Assembly (NCBI GenBank): GCA_016212045.1
Contig: JACRHO010000090.1
Span: 1-5,022, forward strand
Origin: Candidatus Omnitrophota bacterium
GTDB lineage: Bacteria; Omnitrophota; Gorgyraeia; Gygaellales; Profunditerraquicolaceae
Direction: 5' to 3'
Length of the DNA: 5,022 nt
Shown here: piece after piece, positions 1 through 5,022 of the stretch
How positions within the stretch are numbered: the stretch's first letter is position 1
Layout: the number at the start of each line of letters is the position of its first letter
The notes under the pieces: model-generated
The model's input: the letters and a program-made list of their open reading frames with translations, nothing else
The model's database searches: none
Told to the model about the DNA's origin: nothing
Program-made: the position numbers and the translations under genes

Positions 1-229
1 CAGGGGATAATAAATTTACTACTGCTGCCTCCATTGCCCCGGTTCCTGAGGCAGCCAAGATAAAGACATCGCCTGAGGTCTGAAATACATATCTTAGCCC
101 TTGAGTTACCTCTTTTAAAACTGCCTGAAATTGGGGGGTGCGGTGATGGATAATGGGCCTCGCCATTGCCTCGCAGACCTCGGGCGGCAGGGGTGTTGGC
201 CCGGGTGTCAGTAAATAAGTCTTTCTCAT
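1..229 (-). CDS. Class V PLP-dependent aminotransferase, alanine-glyoxylate/serine-pyruvate type (N-terminal part)
   Basis: The gene runs off the left edge of the window; 76 codons are visible, starting at ATG 229-227. The opening residues (MRKTYLLTPGPTPLPPEV) followed by PIIHHRTPQF near residues 25-34 are typical of the alanine-glyoxylate / serine-pyruvate aminotransferase branch of class V aminotransferases. ASGTGAME at about 60-67 matches the small-residue loop that in this family contacts the PLP phosphate. The catalytic lysine lies beyond the edge. Family members are cytoplasmic homodimers that move amino groups between alanine or serine and glyoxylate or pyruvate; the exact substrate cannot be told from this fragment. 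An AAGGAG site 5 nt upstream supports the start. It follows clpP on the same strand after a 47-nt gap that holds a GC-rich hairpin, so it may be co-transcribed. The family call is secure; substrate specificity is open. Confidence 0.9.
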   Translation of the reverse strand, partial: MRKTYLLTPGPTPLPPEVCEAMARPIIHHRTPQFQAVLKEVTQGLRYVFQTSGDVFILAASGTGAMEAAVVNLLSP

Positions 230-234
230 CTCTT

Positions 235-240
235 CTCCTT
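235..240 (-). promoter_or_regulatory. Shine-Dalgarno site of the aminotransferase gene
   Basis: On the minus strand AAGGAG lies 5 nt before the ATG at 229-227, which fixes the start of the aminotransferase at the expected N-terminal motif of the family. Confidence 0.8.
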
Positions 241-249
241 CTAACCTAT

Positions 250-266
250 CCCACCTACGCGGTGGG
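250..266 (-). other. GC-rich hairpin between clpP and the aminotransferase gene
   Basis: A perfect 6-bp inverted repeat (CCCACC / GGTGGG) surrounds a 5-nt loop, about 10 nt after the clpP stop codon and 9 nt before the Shine-Dalgarno site of the next gene. Read on the minus strand, an extra CCCCACC copy sits just upstream, so the 3' arm could pair with either copy. No U-tract follows, so it is not a standard intrinsic terminator. It could be an RNA-processing or stability element that separates clpP from the aminotransferase mRNA, or a small dispersed repeat. Its function is inference only. Confidence 0.5.
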
Positions 267-276
267 GTGGGGTTGA

Positions 277-882
277 TTATTTTTTCTGCGGTACAATTAC
301 TTCATCAATTAAACCATAATCTTTGGCCTCTTGGGCAGACATAAAATAATCGCGGTCAGTGTCTTTTTGTATCCTTTCCAAGGATTGTCCGGTATGATGA
401 GCCAACAATTCATTAATTTTATCGCGCATCTTTAAAATTTCCTTGGCATGCCGGGAGATGTCTTCGGCTGCACCCTGGATGCCTCCCCAGGGCTGATGAA
501 TCATAATCCGGGAATTAGGAAGGGTGTGGCGCTTGCCTTTTGTGCCAGCGCATAAAAGCAAAGCCCCCATACTGGAGGCCTGTCCTACGCAGTAAGTGGC
601 GACACTACATTTTACAAATTGCATCGTGTCGTATATCGCCAGGCCTGCCGTGACTATCCCGCCGGGAGAATTGATATAGACATTGATATCTTTATTCACA
701 TCCTCCATCTGCAAGAATAACATCTGGGCAATCACTAAGTTGGCGACATTGTCATCAACCGACGTGCCGATAAAAACAATACGGTCTTTTAACAGCCGGG
801 AGTAAATATCATAGGCTCGCTCATAACCCCGCGATGTCTGTTCAATAACCATGGGAACCAAAGTCTGCATTTTGCTACTCAT
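277..882 (-). CDS. clpP: ATP-dependent Clp protease proteolytic subunit ClpP
   Basis: This 201-residue protein is full length for ClpP, the serine peptidase that forms a two-ring, 14-subunit chamber and degrades proteins fed by a Clp ATPase. The catalytic triad is visible: Ser104 in GQASSMG, His129 in MIHQP, and Asp178 in DTDRD. All three keep the same offset from the well-studied firmicute enzymes. NSPGG at 71-75 corresponds to the oxyanion-hole region, and the C-terminus (GLIDEVIVP) is canonical. A short N-terminal extension before the mature region (about residue 15 on) may be a propeptide or form the axial-pore loops. The gene lies 18 nt after tig, a classic pairing, but the usual next gene clpX is absent: an aminotransferase follows. 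The partner ATPase must therefore be encoded elsewhere. The start at ATG 882-880 is preferred to Met5 because of its well-spaced GGAGGT. Confidence 0.98.
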   Translation of the reverse strand: MSSKMQTLVPMVIEQTSRGYERAYDIYSRLLKDRIVFIGTSVDDNVANLVIAQMLFLQMEDVNKDINVYINSPGGIVTAGLAIYDTMQFVKCSVATYCVGQASSMGALLLCAGTKGKRHTLPNSRIMIHQPWGGIQGAAEDISRHAKEILKMRDKINELLAHHTGQSLERIQKDTDRDYFMSAQEAKDYGLIDEVIVPQKK

Positions 883-887
883 CCTCC

Positions 888-893
888 ACCTCC
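888..893 (-). promoter_or_regulatory. Shine-Dalgarno site of clpP
   Basis: GGAGGT lies 5 nt before ATG 882-880, within the 18-nt tig-clpP gap. A second GGAGG directly abuts the start and would suit only the internal Met5 codon, at 12 nt, so the first ATG is the better choice. Confidence 0.75.
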
Positions 894-900
894 CTTGTTT

Positions 901-1782
901 TTAAGAAACTGCTTCCTGCCAGTCTGCCTCGCGCAGCAAAAACTCCATTACCTTGCGCGGCATCTGGTCATCCAAACTTATATTTTCTTTTTTGGCGATC
1001 TCAGCCAGCACCAGGTATACCTTAACCTGATTTCTTGCCTGCGGCTCTAATTCCTGCGCTAGCTTTTTCTCTTCGGCGTCAATCTTTTCCCGAGGCAGGC
1101 CCCTTAATGCCAAATCCACCTTTGCCTGTCGCACTAAATCCTCTAATTGCCGCCTCACCATCGCCTCCGGCACCTTAAACTCTAAGCCTTCGGTGATTAC
1201 CTTGACAATCTCCTGCTCCATATTCTGGCGCTCTAAATTCTCTTTTTGTAAAAAAATCTGCCTCTCCAAAGCCTTTTCTAATTCTGCCAACTTAGGGTAT
1301 CCTAAGCCCTTAGCAAAACTATCGTCTAAATTCTCTATTTTTCTTGCTTCTTTTAAACTATCAAGACTGCGTTTAATATCATCGGCGGATACCGCTATTT
1401 TGCGATAATTAAGTTTAATACCTTTATAATTTTGTAGTTTAATCTCCGGGGCGGTCTCCACTATTGCCTTAAAAGAGATGCTGTTTCTCTCCAGTTTGAC
1501 GTCGGTGATATTAGGTAAATCTATGACGTCTAAGTTCTCCTTCTCGATAGCCTGATTATATAGATCGGGGACTAATTCCTTTAAGACCTGCTCATGCGCA
1601 AGGCTCGAAAAATTCTTTTCCAGGATATCGCGCGGCACATGTCCCGGGCGAAATCCCGCTACCTTAGCCTCCTTAGATATCCTTTGAAAGACATCCTCAA
1701 ACTTATTCTTGACGGTCTCGCCAGTTACCTCAATATTGATTTCCCTTTTGGTACCGTCAATTTTTTTCACTTCTGATTTCAT
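901..1782 (-). CDS. tig: Trigger factor lacking the PPIase domain (compact form)
   Basis: Trigger factor is the ribosome-bound chaperone that meets nascent chains at the exit tunnel. Residues 1-110 form the ribosome-binding domain, with the docking signature GFRPGHVP at 43-50 (GFRxGxxP in the family). Residues 111-148 (PEIKLQNYKG... LDSLKEARK) match the segment that normally leads into the FKBP-type PPIase domain. The chain then passes directly to NLDDSFAKGLG (151-161), which normally begins the return to the C-terminal substrate-binding domain, so the roughly 100-residue PPIase head is missing. Residues 160-263 carry the usual helical arms, including EFKVPEAMVRRQLEDL. After about 270 the chain jumps to a short end (PRKVMEFLLREADW), suggesting that part of the second arm is also lost. 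Total length is 293 against about 430 for typical members. The frame is continuous, so this is not a frameshift. GAGGGG lies 3 nt before the ATG. It follows lptB by 11 nt and precedes clpP. Confidence 0.93.
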   Translation of the reverse strand: MKSEVKKIDGTKREINIEVTGETVKNKFEDVFQRISKEAKVAGFRPGHVPRDILEKNFSSLAHEQVLKELVPDLYNQAIEKENLDVIDLPNITDVKLERNSISFKAIVETAPEIKLQNYKGIKLNYRKIAVSADDIKRSLDSLKEARKIENLDDSFAKGLGYPKLAELEKALERQIFLQKENLERQNMEQEIVKVITEGLEFKVPEAMVRRQLEDLVRQAKVDLALRGLPREKIDAEEKKLAQELEPQARNQVKVYLVLAEIAKKENISLDDQMPRKVMEFLLREADWQEAVS

Positions 1783-1785
1783 CTG

Positions 1786-1791
1786 CCCCTC
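1786..1791 (-). promoter_or_regulatory. Shine-Dalgarno site of tig
   Basis: GAGGGG on the minus strand sits in the 11-nt lptB-tig gap, only 3 nt before the ATG, which is closer than ideal. The start is nevertheless supported by the typical trigger factor N-terminus (MKSEVKKIDGTKREINIEV). Confidence 0.6.
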
Positions 1792-1793
1792 GC

Positions 1794-2516
1794 TTACATC
1801 TTAAACTTTTCTCCTAAATAAATCTCCCTTGCCCGGGGGTTATCGATTAAATCCTGGGCCGTTCCGGAGATTAAGATCTTGCCCTCGGCAATTAAATAGG
1901 CGCGGTCAGTAATAGATAACGTCTCTCTAACATTGTGGTCAGTAAGTAAAATCCCTAATCCCTTCTCTTTCAGTTCCTTGATAATCTCCTGCGCCTCATT
2001 CACTACAATCGGGTCAATCCCGGAAAACGGCTCATCTAAAAGTATAAAAGAAGGATTAGTCACTAAGGCCCGGGTAATCTCCAGGCGCCTTCTTTCTCCG
2101 CCAGATAAAGTATAGGCCTTATTCTTAGCCAGATAGGCAATATTTAACTCTTCCAGCAGACTCTCTAAGCGCTGTTTTCTTTCTGGTCTAGTTAAAGGCA
2201 GGGTCTCCAGAATCGCCATAATATTTTCCTGGACTGTGAGTTTCCTGAATATGGATGGTTCCTGAGAAAGATAACCGATGCCAAAACGCGCGCGTTCATG
2301 AATGGGCAACGTCGTGATATCCTGATTATCAAAGGTAATCTTGCCAGAATTAGGCGGGATAATTCCTACTACCATATAAAAAGTAGTGGTCTTTCCTGCG
2401 CCATTGGGCCCCAAGAGCCCGACAATCTCGCCGCGCTTAACCTCAATATCCACACCCTTTACCACTTCCCGACCATCGTAAGACTTACTTAAGTCCCTAA
2501 TCTCCAGCAAGTGCAT
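1794..2516 (-). CDS. lptB: LPS export ABC transporter ATP-binding protein LptB
   Basis: LptB is the cytoplasmic ATPase of the LptB2FG complex, which extracts LPS from the inner membrane and pushes it along the LptC-LptA bridge. The 240-residue chain is full length. Visible are Walker A GPNGAGKTT (36-44), Q-loop Gln85 in YLSQEPSIFRKL, ABC signature LSGGE (137-141), Walker B ILLDEP with catalytic Glu162, and switch His194 in TDHNVRETL. Phe90-Arg91 in SIFRKL match LptB residues known to couple to LptF/LptG, and TDHNVRETL and the EIYLGEKF end are diagnostic of LptB over the related LivF-type ATPases. The start overlaps the end of the upstream LptC/LptA gene by 20 nt, and a GGAGGA site 5 nt before the ATG lies inside that gene. 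LptF and LptG are not in the window. The next gene is tig rather than the rpoN seen after lptB in many proteobacteria. Confidence 0.97.
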   Translation of the reverse strand: MHLLEIRDLSKSYDGREVVKGVDIEVKRGEIVGLLGPNGAGKTTTFYMVVGIIPPNSGKITFDNQDITTLPIHERARFGIGYLSQEPSIFRKLTVQENIMAILETLPLTRPERKQRLESLLEELNIAYLAKNKAYTLSGGERRRLEITRALVTNPSFILLDEPFSGIDPIVVNEAQEIIKELKEKGLGILLTDHNVRETLSITDRAYLIAEGKILISGTAQDLIDNPRAREIYLGEKFKM

Positions 2517-3420
2517 TAAAATCCTCCGTAGAATAAATAAATAACTTAGGGCTGCCGGTTAAAGTGATTTTTTTATCTATGGCATTGTAGGTTGCCTCAT
2601 CGCTGTAAGATAGATTCTCTCCCCGCACAATCTTTACATTTCCCTTTGCAAAAATCTTATTTATTTTATTGCCCATTATTGAGGCGGAGGCGCCGGCTTC
2701 TTTTTCTGCCTCGCCTGACTTTTGGAAATAAACCTCCATAGTATCGCTGTAAATCTCCAAATCCTGCCTCAATACCTTAACATTTTTTTGAAATAGCGCA
2801 ATATTTTTCTCGTAATCTACATCTAACGGCCCGTCACAGGTAATAATAGTACTGGGGGAGTTGGGATTTTTTTCTTTCGCAGCGGCATCCGGAGCAATCT
2901 CTACCTTGACCTCTTTCTCTAAAGTAATCTTATTTAATTCCGGTTCGCCCTTTATGCCTACGCCAGTAGTAATCATATTTTCCTTCTGGATATTTACCGG
3001 TTCAGCAGTGCTCACCAGTTGCTTTTTTCTATCCCAGTCCAGAGAATTAGTGGTTAATTCTGCTCCGGAGGCAGTCTTAATCACCACATTTTCTTCTAAG
3101 TGAACCTTACCTTCTGTTTTATTAAAATCTCCTTTGTCGGCGGTGAGATTTACATTGTCTTTTCCGTAGAGATTGCCTTCTATACTTTTAAGTTTTACCA
3201 CATCATCAAAGATGTCTGCGGATTTGCCGGCAAGGTCCCAGGTCTTCTTGCCTTTCTCTCCGTAGCCAGCCAAGGAAAATTCACTAATCTGCTGATCGGA
3301 TTCTGGCGAAGTGGTTCCTATGCTAACATTTTCTGCTGCCGGCTTTACGTTCTCCTCTGCGTATAAAATAGATGTACCTAAAATTACCGTTATAATAAAC
3401 GTTAATCTTTTAAACATCAT
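2497..3420 (-). CDS. LptC-LptA-like fused periplasmic LPS transport protein (OstA family)
   Basis: This 307-residue protein has a short basic N-terminus and a hydrophobic segment (about 6-21, ending SILYA before EEN) that is either a cleavable signal peptide or an LptC-type membrane anchor. Residues 44-176 resemble LptC: an ISEFSLAGYGEKGKKTWDL opening, then alternating beta-strand repeats and GAELTTNSLDWD at 119-130. A Pro/Lys/Asn-rich linker (about 177-190) leads to a second half, 191-295, that resembles the OstA/LptA fold: STIITCDGPLDVDYEKN, then YSDTMEVYF, IFAKGNVKIVRG, DEATYNAIDKKITLTGSPKL. Both are beta-jellyroll domains that form the periplasmic LPS slide. The LptA half ends soon after LTGSPKL and seems shorter than stand-alone LptA. 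It overlaps kdsC by 11 nt and lptB by 20 nt, which fits the Lpt role. The ATG at 3420 is directly followed by another ATG at 3417. No good Shine-Dalgarno site precedes either, so translation is probably coupled to kdsC. Confidence 0.85.
   Translation of the reverse strand: MMFKRLTFIITVILGTSILYAEENVKPAAENVSIGTTSPESDQQISEFSLAGYGEKGKKTWDLAGKSADIFDDVVKLKSIEGNLYGKDNVNLTADKGDFNKTEGKVHLEENVVIKTASGAELTTNSLDWDRKKQLVSTAEPVNIQKENMITTGVGIKGEPELNKITLEKEVKVEIAPDAAAKEKNPNSPSTIITCDGPLDVDYEKNIALFQKNVKVLRQDLEIYSDTMEVYFQKSGEAEKEAGASASIMGNKINKIFAKGNVKIVRGENLSYSDEATYNAIDKKITLTGSPKLFIYSTEDFNALAGD
2522..2527 (-). promoter_or_regulatory. Shine-Dalgarno site of lptB inside the upstream gene
   Basis: GGAGGA lies 5 nt before the lptB ATG and is read as part of Thr-Glu-Asp codons near the end of the LptC/LptA-like protein. 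It fixes the lptB start despite the 20-nt overlap. Confidence 0.75.
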
Positions 3421-3937
3421 AAGACTTGACTAACTCTGGCCATTTTCCCTGGGCCTTGAGGAGCAACTCAGCCACCTCGCGCACTGCCCCGCGGCCACCC
3501 TCTCTTAAGGTAATATAGGAGGCACTCTGTTTTCTCTCCGGGCAGGCATTAAATACAGCGATTGAGAAACCTACTTTCTTCATCAGGCATAAATCTACCA
3601 AGTCATCGCCAACAAAACATATATCTTCGGCGCTAACTTTATATTTCTTTAAAATTTTTTCTAAGGCCGCGGTCTTGGGAGAAATATTTTCAAAAACTGC
3701 CTCAACCTGCATATCCCGGGCGCGCGGCCGGATGGCGCGGGAGCCTTTGGCCGTAATCAGTATGGTCGGGATGCCGGCTTTTTTTAAGAGGTAAACCCCT
3801 AAGCCATCGTGCACATCAAAAAATTTCATATCCCGGCCGCGGGAGTCATAAATTATGCGTCCGTCGGTCAAAACCCCATCCACATCCAATAAAAGCAATT
3901 TAATCTTTTTGGCTTTTACTAATAGATAGTCTTCCAC
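3410..3937 (-). CDS. kdsC: 3-deoxy-D-manno-octulosonate 8-phosphate phosphatase KdsC
   Basis: KdsC hydrolyses Kdo-8-phosphate to Kdo and phosphate in the cytoplasm, the step before CMP activation. The 175-residue length is normal for this capless HAD-superfamily enzyme, which works as a tetramer. Motif I is DVDGVLTDG, with nucleophile Asp18 and acid/base Asp20. Motif II Thr62 lies in ILITAKGS, where most relatives have ITGR. Motif III Lys88 is in SPKTAAL, and motif IV is GDD with Asp111 and Asp112 plus Asp115. The KdsC-specific GGRGAVREV (147-155) and the tail LLKAQGKW are both present. The start is GTG at 3937-3935: an in-frame TAA lies only two codons upstream and no ATG precedes motif I. 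No Shine-Dalgarno site is evident in its A-rich leader. It follows kdsD after 52 nt and overlaps the LptC/LptA-like gene by 11 nt. Confidence 0.95.
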   Translation of the reverse strand: MEDYLLVKAKKIKLLLLDVDGVLTDGRIIYDSRGRDMKFFDVHDGLGVYLLKKAGIPTILITAKGSRAIRPRARDMQVEAVFENISPKTAALEKILKKYKVSAEDICFVGDDLVDLCLMKKVGFSIAVFNACPERKQSASYITLREGGRGAVREVAELLLKAQGKWPELVKSYDV

Positions 3938-3958
3938 TTTTTATTTCTTTAGTTTTAT

Positions 3959-3993
3959 TTTTGATATTTGATTTTTGATTTTTGATTTTTTAT
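3959..3993. repeat. 7-bp tandem repeat (TTTTGAT) in the kdsD-kdsC gap
   Basis: Three exact copies and one near-exact copy (ATTTGAT) of TTTTGAT run in perfect 7-bp register from 3959 to 3986, followed by a degenerate fifth unit, TTTTTAT, that overlaps the kdsD stop codon. On the transcribed strand it reads as repeated ATCAAAA, giving an A-rich, unstructured leader ahead of kdsC. It may arise by slippage. Whether it aids ribosome loading is inference. Confidence 0.85.
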
Positions 3994-4952
3994 ACTAAGC
4001 CCGCCTTTAATAAATCCTGCACATCCAGAAGTCCGACGGGCCGGTTATTTTTATCTACTACCGGCACCTCGTCAATTTTCTTTTCTTTTAATATGCGCAT
4101 TGCCTCTGCGGCTAACATATCGGGCTTTACCACTGTGGGCTTCTTGGTCATCACATCGCTAACCTTGCGCATAGATAAATTTGGGTCTATTTCTAAATGC
4201 CGGCGCAGGTCTCCGTCAGTAAATATTCCCGCAAGTTTTCCTTTTTTATCCACCACTGTGGCGCTTCCAGCGCGCGCCTGGGTAATCTTGACCAAAACCG
4301 TAGAGATTTTTTTATCTTCTTTTACTATAGGGTTAGCCGCGCCTTTACGCATAATATCTTCCACTTTCAATAACAGCCTTCTCCCCAGGGTTCCGCCGGG
4401 ATGATAAAAGGCAAAATCTTTTTCTTTGAAACCTTTTAATTCTAGTAGGCAAACCGCCAGGGCATCGCAGATGGCCAACATCGCTGTGGTTGAAGCAGTC
4501 GGCGCCAACCCCAGAGGGCAGGCCTCTTTTTTTACCGCGGTATTCAAGACTACATCGCTGTAACGGGCCATTAAGCACTGCGGGTTGCCAGTGACAGAGA
4601 TAATCTTTGCGCCAATTTTTTTTAAAATCGGCAGCAACTGCTTTATCTCTTGGCTTTCTCCGCTGTAAGACAAAATTATAACTACATCCTCTTTAGTTAC
4701 CCGACCTAAATCTCCGTGGATAGCCTCGGCAGAATGTAAAAATAAACTGGGCGTGCCGGTAGAGGAAAGGGTCGCAGAGAATTTCTGACCGATGATGCCG
4801 GTTTTGCCTACGCCGGTTACCACTACCCTGCCCCTGGAGGATGAAACCAAATTTATGGCCTTTTGGAAATCCTGATTAATATTTTTTTTCAGGCAGTTTA
4901 TGGCCTTGGCCTCAATATCCAAAACTTGTTTCGCGCGTTTAAGAATATTCAT
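3990..4952 (-). CDS. kdsD: D-arabinose 5-phosphate isomerase (SIS + two CBS domains)
   Basis: The enzyme interconverts ribulose 5-phosphate and arabinose 5-phosphate, the first committed step toward Kdo. The 320-residue chain is typical length. An N-terminal helix (1-35) is followed by a SIS domain (about 38-170) with VTGVGKTG (45-52), STGTPSLFLH, HGDLG (79-83) and SYSGES (95-100). Residues expected at the active site by alignment to E. coli KdsD are Lys50, His79, Glu102, Glu143 (in EACPLGLAPT) and His184 (in YHPGGTLGR), all at a constant offset of nine. Two CBS domains follow (about 197-257 and 264-320), including DIMRKG, GIFTDGDLRR and DVMTKKPTVV; in related proteins these may bind ligands and tune activity. 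It overlaps kdsA by 14 nt, so the substrate-making and substrate-using enzymes are co-expressed. An AGGTGA site 9 nt before the ATG lies inside kdsA. GutQ-like paralogues share this architecture, but the Kdo context favours KdsD. Confidence 0.96.
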   Translation of the reverse strand: MNILKRAKQVLDIEAKAINCLKKNINQDFQKAINLVSSSRGRVVVTGVGKTGIIGQKFSATLSSTGTPSLFLHSAEAIHGDLGRVTKEDVVIILSYSGESQEIKQLLPILKKIGAKIISVTGNPQCLMARYSDVVLNTAVKKEACPLGLAPTASTTAMLAICDALAVCLLELKGFKEKDFAFYHPGGTLGRRLLLKVEDIMRKGAANPIVKEDKKISTVLVKITQARAGSATVVDKKGKLAGIFTDGDLRRHLEIDPNLSMRKVSDVMTKKPTVVKPDMLAAEAMRILKEKKIDEVPVVDKNNRPVGLLDVQDLLKAGLV

Positions 4953-5022
4953 GGATTTTTTTCACCTGTTTTAAAAGTTTCTCTAATTCCTTTAAATCAA
5001 TCATATTCGGGCCGTCGCAGAG
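4939..5022 (-). CDS. kdsA: 3-deoxy-8-phosphooctulonate synthase KdsA (C-terminal end)
   Basis: Only the last 27 codons and the TAA stop (4941-4939) are inside the window; the rest lies beyond the right edge. The fragment begins LCDGPNMIDLKELEKLLK. The DGPNM followed by a short Leu/Glu-rich helix is characteristic of the KdsA C-terminus. KdsA condenses arabinose 5-phosphate with phosphoenolpyruvate to Kdo 8-phosphate. Its stop codon lies within the start of kdsD (14-nt overlap), and the next two genes supply its substrate and use its product, which strongly supports the call despite the short length. No metal-binding residues can be assessed here, so the metal-dependent and metal-independent classes cannot be told apart. 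Confidence 0.85.
   Translation of the reverse strand, partial: LCDGPNMIDLKELEKLLKQVKKIHEYS

Noticed and set aside
250..276. Rho-independent terminator after clpP
   Set aside because: The stem is GC-rich but no run of U follows on the transcribed strand; the bases after it lead straight into the next Shine-Dalgarno site.
1193..1408. Plus-strand and other antisense open frames opposite tig, lptB and the LptC/LptA-like gene (also near 1594-1776, 1933-2115, 2298-2492, 2861-3366)
   Set aside because: All are short, lie within confidently called minus-strand genes, and show no family motifs.
901..1782. The short trigger factor as a frameshifted or truncated pseudogene
   Set aside because: One frame runs unbroken from a typical N-terminus to a recognisable C-terminal end, and the missing part matches a domain boundary. 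This fits an in-frame domain loss better than decay.
3959..3993. CRISPR-like or integration-related repeat
   Set aside because: Units are 7 bp, directly adjacent and low complexity, with no spacers and no cas genes; this is a simple tandem repeat.
3982..4404. Plus-strand open frame of 140 codons opposite kdsD
   Set aside because: It is wholly antisense to a well-supported kdsD, has no recognisable protein features, and looks like a by-product of codon usage on the other strand.
4345..4578. Minus-strand 77-codon frame inside kdsD
   Set aside because: It lies in another frame within the SIS and CBS region of kdsD and has no independent support.

Overview
All recognisable genes lie on the minus strand, so transcription runs right to left (5022 to 1). 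Junctions are tight: three overlaps (14, 11 and 20 nt) and gaps of 11, 18, 47 and 52 nt. No convincing promoter or rho-independent terminator is visible, so this looks like an internal part of one long operon. In transcription order it holds the end of kdsA, kdsD, kdsC, a fused lptC-lptA-like gene, lptB, a short trigger factor (tig), clpP, and the start of a class V aminotransferase.

The Kdo and Lpt genes indicate a diderm bacterium that makes LPS. Base composition is moderate, A-rich between some genes, and most Shine-Dalgarno sites are strong. Lineage cannot be fixed from the sequence alone. The lptC-lptA fusion, the compact trigger factor, and lptB followed by tig rather than rpoN argue against a typical proteobacterium. 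A PVC-related candidate phylum such as Omnitrophota is a guess from general resemblance, held at low confidence.

Region 3410-5022 makes Kdo precursors: KdsD isomerises ribulose-5-P to arabinose-5-P, KdsA condenses it with PEP to Kdo-8-P, and KdsC dephosphorylates that to Kdo. Region 1794-3420 supplies LPS export parts: a periplasmic LptC/LptA-like bridge protein and the LptB ATPase. The inner-membrane partners LptF and LptG are not in the window. Region 277-1782 is protein folding and turnover (trigger factor, ClpP), with no clpX following clpP. The left edge (1-229) begins a PLP enzyme of the alanine-glyoxylate/serine-pyruvate aminotransferase type.

The most notable observation is the trigger factor. 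It is 293 residues long, with intact N- and C-terminal landmarks, but its FKBP-type PPIase domain is cleanly absent and the C-terminal domain also appears shortened. Second is the single-chain LptC-LptA. Third is an A-rich 7-bp tandem repeat ahead of a GTG-started kdsC that has no clear Shine-Dalgarno site. I see no defence system, mobile element, CRISPR array, tRNA or rRNA, and no wholly new system.
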